From Deltaproteobacteria bacterium (GTDB lineage Bacteria; Desulfobacterota; Deferrimicrobia; Deferrimicrobiales; Deferrimicrobiaceae), in assembly GCA_003513855.1 (NCBI GenBank), contig DOTC01000142.1:2420-8947 (forward strand): a DNA stretch of 6,528 nucleotides, given 5' to 3'. The notes under the pieces are model-generated. The model saw only the letters and a list, made by a program, of their open reading frames with translations, was not told the DNA's origin and ran no database searches. Positions 1 through 5,934 of the stretch are shown piece after piece (within the stretch, counting starts at the first letter, position 1; each line of letters begins with the position of its first letter). The translations under genes were made by a program, and so were the position numbers.

Positions 1-157
1 AGCCGTCCGCCACGGAAAATCGCCCGCCCCCTGGCTCGATGGGAAAGAAGAGGGGCAGGAGGAGGGTGTCGTGGTCCTCACCTCCGGGGAGGAAGGGCCT
101 GTTGCACTGGTGGAGCGGGTGGCCCCCGGCACCTGGAAAATCCTGCGGGGCATATGA
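1..157 (+). CDS. truB: tRNA pseudouridine(55) synthase TruB, C-terminal end only (5' truncated)
   Basis: The reading frame with codons starting at base 2 is open from the window edge to a TGA at 155-157 and encodes about 51 residues. It begins AVRHGKSPAPWLDG and ends with APGTWKILRGI. TruB makes pseudouridine 55 in the T-loop of tRNA, and its C-terminus is a PUA-like RNA-binding domain. The pattern seen here, a short 'HGK' turn, a variable acidic linker, a hydrophobic strand (VVVLTS), a 'PVALVE' strand and a final 'W-K-I-L-R-G', fits that terminal domain. The catalytic domain lies outside the window, so the call rests on this weak tail similarity plus the conserved position directly upstream of rpsO. 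The main alternative is ribF, which also sits between truB and rpsO in many genomes, but the tail does not look like a riboflavin kinase end. No terminator follows, so read-through into rpsO is likely. Confidence 0.72.
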   Translation, partial: AVRHGKSPAPWLDGKEEGQEEGVVVLTSGEEGPVALVERVAPGTWKILRGI

Positions 158-158
158 A

Positions 159-187
159 TTTACTTCCCCCGGATGATATGGTATAAA
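159..187 (+). promoter_or_regulatory. Predicted sigma-70 promoter for rpsO-pnp (extended -10)
   Basis: A -35-like TTTACT (159-164, four of six matches to TTGACA) is followed after exactly 17 bases by TATAAA (182-187, five of six matches to TATAAT). TG at 179-180 plus one base gives the extended -10 arrangement TGnTATAAA. An overlapping TAAAAT at 184-189 is a second possible -10. The region is strikingly AT-rich against its GC-rich surroundings and begins right after the truB stop. A start near 193-196 would give an rpsO leader of about 55 bases. The elements are seen directly; promoter activity is inferred. Confidence 0.6.
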
Positions 188-213
188 ATAGAAAAATCAG
201 CGCCAAATCAAGG

Positions 214-229
214 TTCCGTGATCATGGAA
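214..229 (+). promoter_or_regulatory. Leader hairpin upstream of rpsO, possible S15 control element
   Basis: The bases TTCCGT (214-219) and ATGGAA (224-229) can pair as six base pairs, one of them a G-U pair (218 with 225) next to a C-G pair (217 with 226). The loop is the tetraloop GATC. The stem ends about 7 bases before the purine-rich ribosome binding region of rpsO (236-247) and lies in the predicted leader. S15 represses its own mRNA in several unrelated bacteria through leader structures that often carry a G-U/G-C motif resembling its 16S rRNA site. That makes this a candidate only: the stem is short, and no three-way junction or pseudoknot is evident by eye. Confidence 0.3.
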
Positions 230-249
230 AAAGAGAAGGAAGGGGAGAA

Positions 250-519
250 ATGAGCGCAGTGACGGAGAAGAAAAAGGACGTCATCGGTAAATTCCGCCTG
301 CACGGATCGGACACCGGCTCACCCGAGGTACAGATTGCGCTCCTTACGGAGCGGATCAACATGATCACGGACCATCTGAAGACGCACTCCAAGGATTTCA
401 ATTCGCGTCGGGGATTATTGAAGCTGGTCGGGCAGAGGAGGCGCCTGCTCGACTACCTGAAATCGAGGGAGTCGCTCCGGTACAAAGCAGTTGTGGAAGC
501 GCTCGGCCTGCGCAAGTAG
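250..519 (+). CDS. rpsO: 30S ribosomal protein S15
   Basis: The 89-residue product has the standard length of bacterial S15, a primary 16S rRNA-binding protein that binds the h20-h21-h22 junction and starts assembly of the 30S platform. Visible hallmarks are the conserved loop [13 protein letters not shown] (residues 18-30) and the segment HLKTHSKD (42-49), followed by [13 protein letters not shown] (52-64) and LLDYLK (66-71). The residues known to contact rRNA (T22, G23, H42, D49, S52) are all present. The ATG at 250 is preceded by a purine-rich ribosome binding region at 236-247 (AAGGA nine bases before the start, then GGGGAG). The gene lies between the predicted promoter and pnp, the classic rpsO-pnp pair. 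Only 63 bases without a clear terminator separate it from pnp, so the two are probably cotranscribed. Autogenous control by S15 is common in bacteria and could act through the leader hairpin at 214-229. Confidence 0.98.
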   Translation: MSAVTEKKKDVIGKFRLHGSDTGSPEVQIALLTERINMITDHLKTHSKDFNSRRGLLKLVGQRRRLLDYLKSRESLRYKAVVEALGLRK

Positions 520-582
520 TCAGGGAATCCTATCCACAAGAATCCGCTCCGCAGGGAGCCCCCAGGAAGGACATAACGACAA

Positions 583-2808
583 GTGGGAAACGTGTACGAA
601 ACGGAACTTTCAGGAAGAACATTATTGATTGAAACCGGCGCGTTAGCCAAGCAGGCGGGCGGGTCGGCCGTGGTTACGTACGGAGAGTCCGTGGTCCTGG
701 TGACCGCATGCGTATCCGAAACGGCGCGCCCCGGCATCGACTTCCTCCCCCTTGTCGTGGATTATGTGGAGAAGACGTTCGCCGTCGGGAAGATCCCCGG
801 CGGCTTCTTCAAGAGAGAAGGGCGCCTGTCCGAGTTCGAGATCCTCACCTCCCGGATGATCGACCGGCCGATCCGGCCCCTGTTCCCGAAAGGGTTCACC
901 AACGAGATCCAGGTCATCGCCACGGTCCTCTCGGCCGACAAGGAAAACGACACCGCGGTGCTTGCCATGATCGGGGCCTCCACGGCTCTTTCCCTCTCCG
1001 AGATCCCTTTCGAGGGGCCCATTGCGGGTGCCCGGGTCGGGAGGATCGACGGGGAACTCGTTTTCAACCCGCGGATTCCCGACCTCGCGCGCAGCGACCT
1101 CAACATCTTCGTTGCGGGCAGCAGGGACGCGATCCTGATGGTGGAAGGGGAGGCCTCGGAGGTGTCCGAAGAGGAGGTTCTTGACGCGATCCTCTTCGCG
1201 CACCGATCCCTGGCGCCCGTCCTGGAGCTCCAGGAGACGATGACCCGCGAGCGGGGAAAGCCGAAGCTGGCCTTCGAGAAGAAGATGCTCGGCGAGGAGG
1301 ATCTGCGCAAGATCGCGGAGGTGGCGGAGAGAGACCTTGTGGCGGCCTACGGGATCCTGGGCAAGCAGGAGCGGCGCAAGCGAGTCGAGGAGATCGCCGA
1401 GGCGGCACGCAACGTGTTTTCCGAGGAGGAGCGCCTGGAGAAAGCGAACCTCATCGCGGGAGCCTTCCGGGACATCGAGAAGAAGATCGTCCGCGGGAAG
1501 ATCCTCTCCGAGAGGCGCCGGATCGACGGGCGCGGCCTCGAGGATGTCCGCTCCATCACCAGCCAGGTCCGGGTGCTCCCTCGCACCCACGGGTCCGCCA
1601 TCTTCACGCGCGGGGAGACGCAGGTTCTCGTCACCTCGACGCTGGGAACCTCCCAGGACGAGCAGCGGATCGACTCCATTCTCGGCGATTCCACGAAGGC
1701 CTTCATGCTCCACTACAACTTCCCCCCCTTCAGCGTGGGCGAGGTGAAGATGCTCCGCGCACCGGCGCGCCGCGAGGTCGGACATGGGGCGCTCGCCGAG
1801 CGAGCGGTGTCGAAGGTTCTCCCCGACGAGCTCGAATTTCCCTACACCATCCGCATCGTGTCCGAGGTGCTCGAGTCCAACGGCTCCTCGTCGATGGCGA
1901 CCGTGTGCGGAGCGTCCCTTTCGCTGATGGACGCGGGGGTCCCGACGAAGGGGAGCGTCTCCGGAATCGCCATGGGGCTGATCAAGGAGGGGGACCGGGT
2001 CGCCGTTCTCTCCGACATTCTCGGGGACGAGGACCACCTCGGGGACATGGACTTCAAGGTGGCCGGGACCGGAAAAGGGGTCACGGCGATCCAGATGGAC
2101 ATCAAGATCGGGGGCGTGAGCCGGGAAATCATGCTGTCGGCCCTTCGTCAGGCCCGGGAAGGGCGGCTCTTCATTCTCGACAGGATGAACGCCGTCCTCG
2201 ACAAACCACGCCCCGAGCTTTCCCCGTACGCGCCGCGCATCTACGTGATGCATGTCAAGCCCGACAAGATCCGGGAGATCATCGGACCGGGAGGGAAGGT
2301 GATCCGCGGCATCCAGGAGCAGACCGGGGTCAAGATCGACATCGAGGACGACGGGACCGTGAAGATCGCCGCCGTGGACGCGGAGTCCGCGAAGGCGGCC
2401 ATCACCATCATCGAGGGGATCGTGCAGGTGGCGGAGGTCGGGAAGGTCTACGAGGGAAAAGTGCGGCGCATCATGGAGTTCGGCGCGTTCGTGGAACTCT
2501 TCCCCGGCACCGACGGCCTCCTTCACATCTCCCAGATCAGCAGGAACCGGGTCCGGGCCGTGTCCGACATCTACAAAGAGGGCGACGAGGTGACGGTGCG
2601 GGTCCTCGAGATCGACCGGGACGGGAAGATCCGCCTGACGCACAAGGAGTTCGAGAAGGAAGGAGAGAACCCCGGCACGGAGGCCGCCGATGATGCCGGC
2701 CCGACCGGCGGGGAGAGCGGCGCGAAACGCCCGGAGAAGCGGACCGGCGGAGGGGATCGCGGGGATCGCGACCGGGAGCGTGGAGGCCGGAGGCAAGGGA
2801 GGCGGTAG
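583..2808 (+). CDS. pnp: Polyribonucleotide nucleotidyltransferase (polynucleotide phosphorylase, PNPase)
   Basis: The 741-residue protein is a full-length PNPase, a trimeric phosphate-dependent 3'-5' exoribonuclease that acts in mRNA decay and can also add 3' tails. Domains in order are: first RNase PH core (about 5-215) with the RNA-binding loop GGFFKREGR (73-81); a helical linker (about 235-310); second RNase PH core (about 320-545) with RR at 396-397, the phosphate-binding SSS at 435-437 and the metal-site run GDEDHLGDMDFK (481-492, D484, D490 and K492 matching E. coli D486, D492 and K494); a KH domain (about 551-612) with GPGG at 568-571; an S1 domain (about 618-688). A charged Gly/Arg-rich tail follows (693-741). 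The start is GTG 583, with AGGAAGG at 564-570 twelve bases upstream; a second in-frame GTG at 592 is less well placed. A small hairpin (GCTCC 546-550 with GGAGC 555-559) lies in the leader. In E. coli, PNPase represses itself through a cleaved leader hairpin; whether this small stem acts likewise is unknown. Confidence 0.98.
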   Translation: MGNVYETELSGRTLLIETGALAKQAGGSAVVTYGESVVLVTACVSETARPGIDFLPLVVDYVEKTFAVGKIPGGFFKREGRLSEFEILTSRMIDRPIRPLFPKGFTNEIQVIATVLSADKENDTAVLAMIGASTALSLSEIPFEGPIAGARVGRIDGELVFNPRIPDLARSDLNIFVAGSRDAILMVEGEASEVSEEEVLDAILFAHRSLAPVLELQETMTRERGKPKLAFEKKMLGEEDLRKIAEVAERDLVAAYGILGKQERRKRVEEIAEAARNVFSEEERLEKANLIAGAFRDIEKKIVRGKILSERRRIDGRGLEDVRSITSQVRVLPRTHGSAIFTRGETQVLVTSTLGTSQDEQRIDSILGDSTKAFMLHYNFPPFSVGEVKMLRAPARREVGHGALAERAVSKVLPDELEFPYTIRIVSEVLESNGSSSMATVCGASLSLMDAGVPTKGSVSGIAMGLIKEGDRVAVLSDILGDEDHLGDMDFKVAGTGKGVTAIQMDIKIGGVSREIMLSALRQAREGRLFILDRMNAVLDKPRPELSPYAPRIYVMHVKPDKIREIIGPGGKVIRGIQEQTGVKIDIEDDGTVKIAAVDAESAKAAITIIEGIVQVAEVGKVYEGKVRRIMEFGAFVELFPGTDGLLHISQISRNRVRAVSDIYKEGDEVTVRVLEIDRDGKIRLTHKEFEKEGENPGTEAADDAGPTGGESGAKRPEKRTGGGDRGDRDRERGGRRQGRR
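2752..2769 (+). repeat. In-frame tandem 9-base repeat in the pnp tail
   Basis: GGGGATCGC occurs twice back to back (2752-2760 and 2761-2769). The repeat is in frame and encodes Gly-Asp-Arg twice, inside the low-complexity C-terminal tail of PNPase. It looks like a small slippage duplication of the kind that lengthens or shortens such tails. Confidence 0.8.
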
Positions 2809-2832
2809 GTGCCGGCGGGCGCGATGTCATGA
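2809..2832 (+). other. Seven-codon reading frame linking pnp to the M16 protease gene
   Basis: A GTG at 2809 follows the pnp stop codon (2806-2808) directly. It is preceded at a normal distance of six bases by GGAGG (2798-2802). The frame reads M-P-A-G-A-M-S and ends at a TGA (2830-2832) that overlaps the protease ATG (2829-2831) as ATGA. The protease start itself has no good ribosome binding site at normal spacing, so this mini-frame could deliver terminating ribosomes to it. Sequence and spacing are seen directly; translation is inference, and chance is a real alternative because ATGA overlaps arise easily. Confidence 0.3.
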
Positions 2833-4076
2833 CGGTCGCGAAAACGGTCCTCGACAACGGCGTTACCATCCTCAGCGAGAACGTCCCGCATCTCCGCTCC
2901 GCCACCGTGGGGGTCTGGATCTCCGTGGGCTCCCGGGCCGAATCCCCCCCCGACAACGGGATCGGCCATTTCATCGAGCACATGCTGTTCAAGGGGACTG
3001 CGCGACGCAGGGCCCTCGATATCTCCCGGGAGATCGAATCCGTCGGCGGGACCATGAACGCCTATACCGATCGGGAGTACATCTTCTTCTTCGGGAAGGT
3101 CCTGACGAAGAATTTCCCCCTGGTCGCCGACCTCCTTTCCGACATCTATCTGAATTCCCTGTTCGACGGCCAGGAGCTTGACCGGGAGAAGGGCGTCGTC
3201 CTCCAGGAAATCTTCATGGTCGAGGACAGCCCCGAGGAGCTGATGCACGACTTCTTCCACGAGTCCTACTGGGGAGGGCACCCGCTGGGACTGCCGATCC
3301 AGGGGACGTCCGGAAACATCGCCGCATTCACGAGGGAGCGCGTCACGGAATATTTCCGGGACCGGTTCTGGCGGCGCGGGGTGGTCATTTCCGTCGTGGG
3401 GAACGTGCCCCACGAGCGTGTCGTGGCCGAGTTCGAACGGGCGATCGGATTCCTGAATCTCGGGGAGCGCCATGTCCCCGAGCCTCCTCCGGTCCCGCAG
3501 CGCGGGGTGTTTCTCCGGAAGAGGCCGATCGAGCAGGTCCACCTGTGCCTGGGCGCCCCCGGGGTCTCCCGGGTGAGCGGGCGGAGGTACGAAGCACACG
3601 TTCTCAACGCCGTCCTGGGCGGCAGCATGAGCAGCCGGCTCTTCCAGGAGATCCGGGAGAAGCGGGGCCTTGCCTATTCCGTCTTCTCCTCCCTCTCCGC
3701 CTACGCCGATACGGGGATCCTGAAGATCTGCGCAGGCACGACCCCCGACAAGGCCGGGGACGTGCTGGAGGTGACCGGCGAGATCCTCTCGGATCTCGCG
3801 GCGGGCCGGTTCGGCGAGGAGGAGGTTGTCCTGGCCAAGGAGCTGATCAAGGGGAGCATCCTCCTGAGCATGGAAGACGCCGCGTTCCGCATGACCAGAC
3901 TGGCGGTCGGCGAGATGTTCCTCGGCCGGTACGAGGAGGTCGAGGAGGAGATCCGGCGGGTGGACGAGGTGACCCCGGACAGGGTGAGGAAGCTCGCCGC
4001 CACCATGCTTCGACGGGAGCATTTTTCGCTTGCCGCGGTAGGCGACCTGGCGGACGCGTCCGCGCTTTCCTTCTGA
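2829..4076 (+). CDS. M16-family zinc metallopeptidase (processing-peptidase-like, M16B)
   Basis: The 415-residue protein matches the size and two-domain build of bacterial M16B peptidases, relatives of mitochondrial processing peptidase. The N-terminal domain (about 8-160) carries the inverted zinc motif H47-F-I-E50-H51 within GHFIEHMLFKGT, plus the distal zinc ligand E127 in VVLQEIFMVEDSPEE, 75 residues after H51. H47, H51 and E127 should bind zinc and E50 act as general base, so the enzyme is predicted active. The C-terminal domain (about 166-345) has the family's Arg/Tyr region, IREKRGLAYSV (275-285, R279 and Y283). No signal peptide or membrane segment is visible, suggesting a cytoplasmic enzyme. 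A related gene (mlpA/ymxG) lies near pnp in Bacillus, so the neighbourhood is old, but the substrate is unknown. ATG 2829 is the only sensible start: it opens just before the first conserved strand and the frame has no upstream start codon. It lacks a Shine-Dalgarno sequence at normal spacing. Confidence 0.95.
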   Translation: MTVAKTVLDNGVTILSENVPHLRSATVGVWISVGSRAESPPDNGIGHFIEHMLFKGTARRRALDISREIESVGGTMNAYTDREYIFFFGKVLTKNFPLVADLLSDIYLNSLFDGQELDREKGVVLQEIFMVEDSPEELMHDFFHESYWGGHPLGLPIQGTSGNIAAFTRERVTEYFRDRFWRRGVVISVVGNVPHERVVAEFERAIGFLNLGERHVPEPPPVPQRGVFLRKRPIEQVHLCLGAPGVSRVSGRRYEAHVLNAVLGGSMSSRLFQEIREKRGLAYSVFSSLSAYADTGILKICAGTTPDKAGDVLEVTGEILSDLAAGRFGEEEVVLAKELIKGSILLSMEDAAFRMTRLAVGEMFLGRYEEVEEEIRRVDEVTPDRVRKLAATMLRREHFSLAAVGDLADASALSF

Positions 4077-4079
4077 CGG

Positions 4080-4529
4080 ATGGCGGCCTCCCTGTCGATC
4101 CCCGTCTGTTTCGTTCGCGAGAGCGGCAGGGACCTGCTGCCCGCCTATCAGACGGAGGGCGCCTCGGGGATGGATCTGCGGGCCGACATCGAGGGGGAGC
4201 TGATCATCCCCTCCCTGGGCCGGGCGCTCGTCCCGACCGGGATTTCGGTGGCGATTCCCCCCGGGGTGGAAGGGCAGGTGCGTCCCCGGAGCGGGCTGGC
4301 GGCACGGCACGGCGTTACATGCCTGAACTCGCCCGGGACCATCGACTCCGATTACCGGGGCGAGATCCGCGTGATCCTGGTCAATCTGGGCGCCGAGCCG
4401 TTTTCCGTCGGACGCGGCGACCGGATCGCGCAGCTCGTCTTCACCCCCGTCGCCCGGGCGACGTGGCGGGAGGTGGAAACCCTCGATCCGACTCCTCGGG
4501 GCGAGGGGGGATTCGGGCATACCGGATAG
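4080..4529 (+). CDS. dut: Deoxyuridine 5'-triphosphate nucleotidohydrolase (dUTPase)
   Basis: The 149-residue product is a typical homotrimeric dUTPase, which hydrolyses dUTP to dUMP and diphosphate, keeping uracil out of DNA and supplying dUMP for thymidylate synthesis. All five family motifs are visible: ASGMDL (28-33), RPRSGLA (68-74), [10 protein letters not shown] (86-95, with catalytic D89 and the uracil-pocket Y92), GDRIAQLV (113-120), and the mobile C-terminal arm [10 protein letters not shown] (140-149). The arm carries His147 where Ser is usual (GFGSTG); the arm Phe145 that stacks on uracil is kept. The protein ends immediately at this motif, so nothing is missing. ATG 4080 begins three bases after the protease stop and has no evident Shine-Dalgarno sequence, so it probably depends on translational coupling to the upstream gene. 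It precedes purB by 11 bases in what looks like one operon. Confidence 0.97.
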   Translation: MAASLSIPVCFVRESGRDLLPAYQTEGASGMDLRADIEGELIIPSLGRALVPTGISVAIPPGVEGQVRPRSGLAARHGVTCLNSPGTIDSDYRGEIRVILVNLGAEPFSVGRGDRIAQLVFTPVARATWREVETLDPTPRGEGGFGHTG

Positions 4530-4540
4530 GGGAGGGTGAC

Positions 4541-5830
4541 GTGATCGAGAGGTACACAAGGCCCGGGATGGCCCGGGTCTGGGAGCCTGGGAACCGCTAC
4601 CGGATCTGGCTCGAGATCGAGATTCTCGCCATGGAGGCGATGGTCCGGAAAGGGTTCATTCCCGCCGACGTCCTCGCGAGGGTCCGGAGGAGCGCGGCGT
4701 TCGATATCCCGCGGATCGACGAGATCGAGAAGGTGGTGAAGCACGACGTCATCGCGTTCCTCACCTCTGTTGCCGAGCACGTCGGGGAGGACTCCCGGTA
4801 CCTCCACGTCGGGATGACAAGCTCCGACGTCCTCGACACCTCCTTCGCCGTGCAGATGCGCCAGGCTCTCACGCTTCTCCTCCGGGAGGCGAAGAAGGTC
4901 TTCGAAGTCCTCAAGAAGCGCGCGTTCGAGCACAAGGACACGGTGATGATCGGGCGCACCCACGGGATCCACGCCGAGCCGGTGACGTTCGGACTCAAGA
5001 TGGCCCTGTGGGCCGACGAGATGCGCCGGAACATCGCCCGTCTCCGGCGCGCCCGGGAGGTGGTGTCGGTGGGGAAACTCTCGGGGGCCGTCGGCACGTT
5101 CGCCAGCATCGACCCTTCGGTGGAAGAGTACGTCTGCCGGAAGCTCTCCCTGCGGCCCGCCCCCGTATCGACCCAGGTCGTCCAGCGGGACCGTCACGCC
5201 GAGGTGTTCGCCACGATCGCCATCGTCGGATCCTCCCTCGAAAAATTCGCGACCGAAATCCGGCACCTGCAGAGGACGGAAGTCCGGGAGGTCGAGGAGT
5301 TCTTTTCGGAAGGGCAGAAAGGATCGTCGGCGATGCCCCACAAGCGGAACCCGATCCTGTCCGAGAACCTGTGCGGCCTCGCGCGGCTCCTCCGGGGATA
5401 CGCCCTCACCGCCCTCGAAAACGTGCCGCTGTGGCACGAGCGCGATATCAGCCACTCCTCGGCCGAGAGGGTGATCGGGCCGGACGCCACCATCGTGCTC
5501 GATTTCGCCCTCGCGCGCTTCCGCGGCCTCATGGAGACCCTGGTCGTGCACCCGGACCGGATGGAGAAGAACATCGCCCGGACCCACGGCCTGCTCTTCT
5601 CCCAGCGGGTCATGCTGGCGCTCGCCGCACGGGGCCTGTCGCGCGAACGTGCCTACGAAATCGTGCAGAAGTCGGCCATGGAGGCGTGGCGGAAAGAGAA
5701 GGACCTCGCCGGCCTGTTGTGGAAGGACCGCGAAGTCCGGTCACGGCTTAGCCGGGAGGAGTTCCGGGAACTGTTCGACAGAAAACAGTACCTGAGAGCC
5801 GTCGACGCCATCTTCGACCGCGTGTTCTGA
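4541..5830 (+). CDS. purB: Adenylosuccinate lyase
   Basis: The 429-residue product belongs to the fumarase/aspartase superfamily. It is the purine enzyme that releases fumarate twice: from SAICAR to give AICAR, and from adenylosuccinate to give AMP. It is of the compact B. subtilis type (about 430 residues) and acts as a cytoplasmic homotetramer. Visible landmarks are KHDVIAF (67-73, H68), LHVGMTSSD (88-96, H89), GRTHGIHAEP (138-147, catalytic H141) and the superfamily signature loop GSSAMPHKRNP (261-271) with its catalytic serine at 262 or 263. The three histidines fall at the same residue numbers as in the B. subtilis enzyme, which supports the chosen start. That start is GTG 4541, with GGAGG at 4531-4535 five bases upstream. 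The frame stays open far upstream through dut and part of the protease gene, but that translation resembles nothing and is a GC-rich artefact. No strong terminator follows; purF begins 104 bases downstream. Confidence 0.97.
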   Translation: MIERYTRPGMARVWEPGNRYRIWLEIEILAMEAMVRKGFIPADVLARVRRSAAFDIPRIDEIEKVVKHDVIAFLTSVAEHVGEDSRYLHVGMTSSDVLDTSFAVQMRQALTLLLREAKKVFEVLKKRAFEHKDTVMIGRTHGIHAEPVTFGLKMALWADEMRRNIARLRRAREVVSVGKLSGAVGTFASIDPSVEEYVCRKLSLRPAPVSTQVVQRDRHAEVFATIAIVGSSLEKFATEIRHLQRTEVREVEEFFSEGQKGSSAMPHKRNPILSENLCGLARLLRGYALTALENVPLWHERDISHSSAERVIGPDATIVLDFALARFRGLMETLVVHPDRMEKNIARTHGLLFSQRVMLALAARGLSRERAYEIVQKSAMEAWRKEKDLAGLLWKDREVRSRLSREEFRELFDRKQYLRAVDAIFDRVF

Positions 5831-5898
5831 GGAGAGCCGACCGGACGGAGGGGATCCCGACTCGTCCGCGGACTGGCGGCCGAAGACGGGTTCCGTAA

Positions 5899-5904
5899 TA
5901 CAAT
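5899..5904 (+). promoter_or_regulatory. Weak -10-like sequence upstream of purF
   Basis: TACAAT (five of six matches to TATAAT) lies in the only AT-rich stretch of the 104-base purB-purF gap, about 30 bases before the purF start. No acceptable -35 sequence is visible 16-19 bases upstream (the region is GC-rich, for example TGGCGG at 5874-5879). The rest of the gap holds a 6-bp inverted repeat (CGGACG 5842-5847 with CGTCCG 5863-5868) that overlaps a 10-base palindrome, GTCCGCGGAC (5864-5873). I saw no purine-repressor-like box or riboswitch. Confidence 0.22.
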
Positions 5905-5934
5905 GAAGGAATCCGACGGGGAAGCGTGAGGGGC

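Noticed and set aside
546..559. Hairpin GCTCC/GGAGC between rpsO and pnp as a terminator or RNase III site.
   Set aside because: The stem is only five base pairs with no T tract. It is too short for a typical RNase III target and is recorded only as a possible small leader stem in the pnp entry.
643..2796. A very long open frame on the minus strand (about 717 codons) antisense to pnp.
   Set aside because: It lies codon-aligned opposite a strongly conserved gene in high-GC DNA, where antisense stops are rare. Its translation is low-complexity (rich in Asp, Leu, Pro, Gly, His) and matches no family I recognise.
3545..4540. Upstream in-frame extension of purB through dut and part of the protease gene.
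   Set aside because: The extension is Arg/Gly-rich out-of-frame translation of two clear genes. GTG 4541 has a good ribosome binding site and gives the family's normal length.
2571..4559. A long minus-strand open frame (about 662 codons) antisense to the pnp tail, the protease gene and dut.
   Set aside because: Same high-GC antisense artefact; it spans several real genes and shows no motif.
5842..5873. Inverted repeat (CGGACG/CGTCCG) and palindrome GTCCGCGGAC after purB as a terminator.
   Set aside because: No run of T follows the stem, the loop is about 15 bases and the stem only 6 bp. Such pairs are expected by chance in GC-rich DNA.
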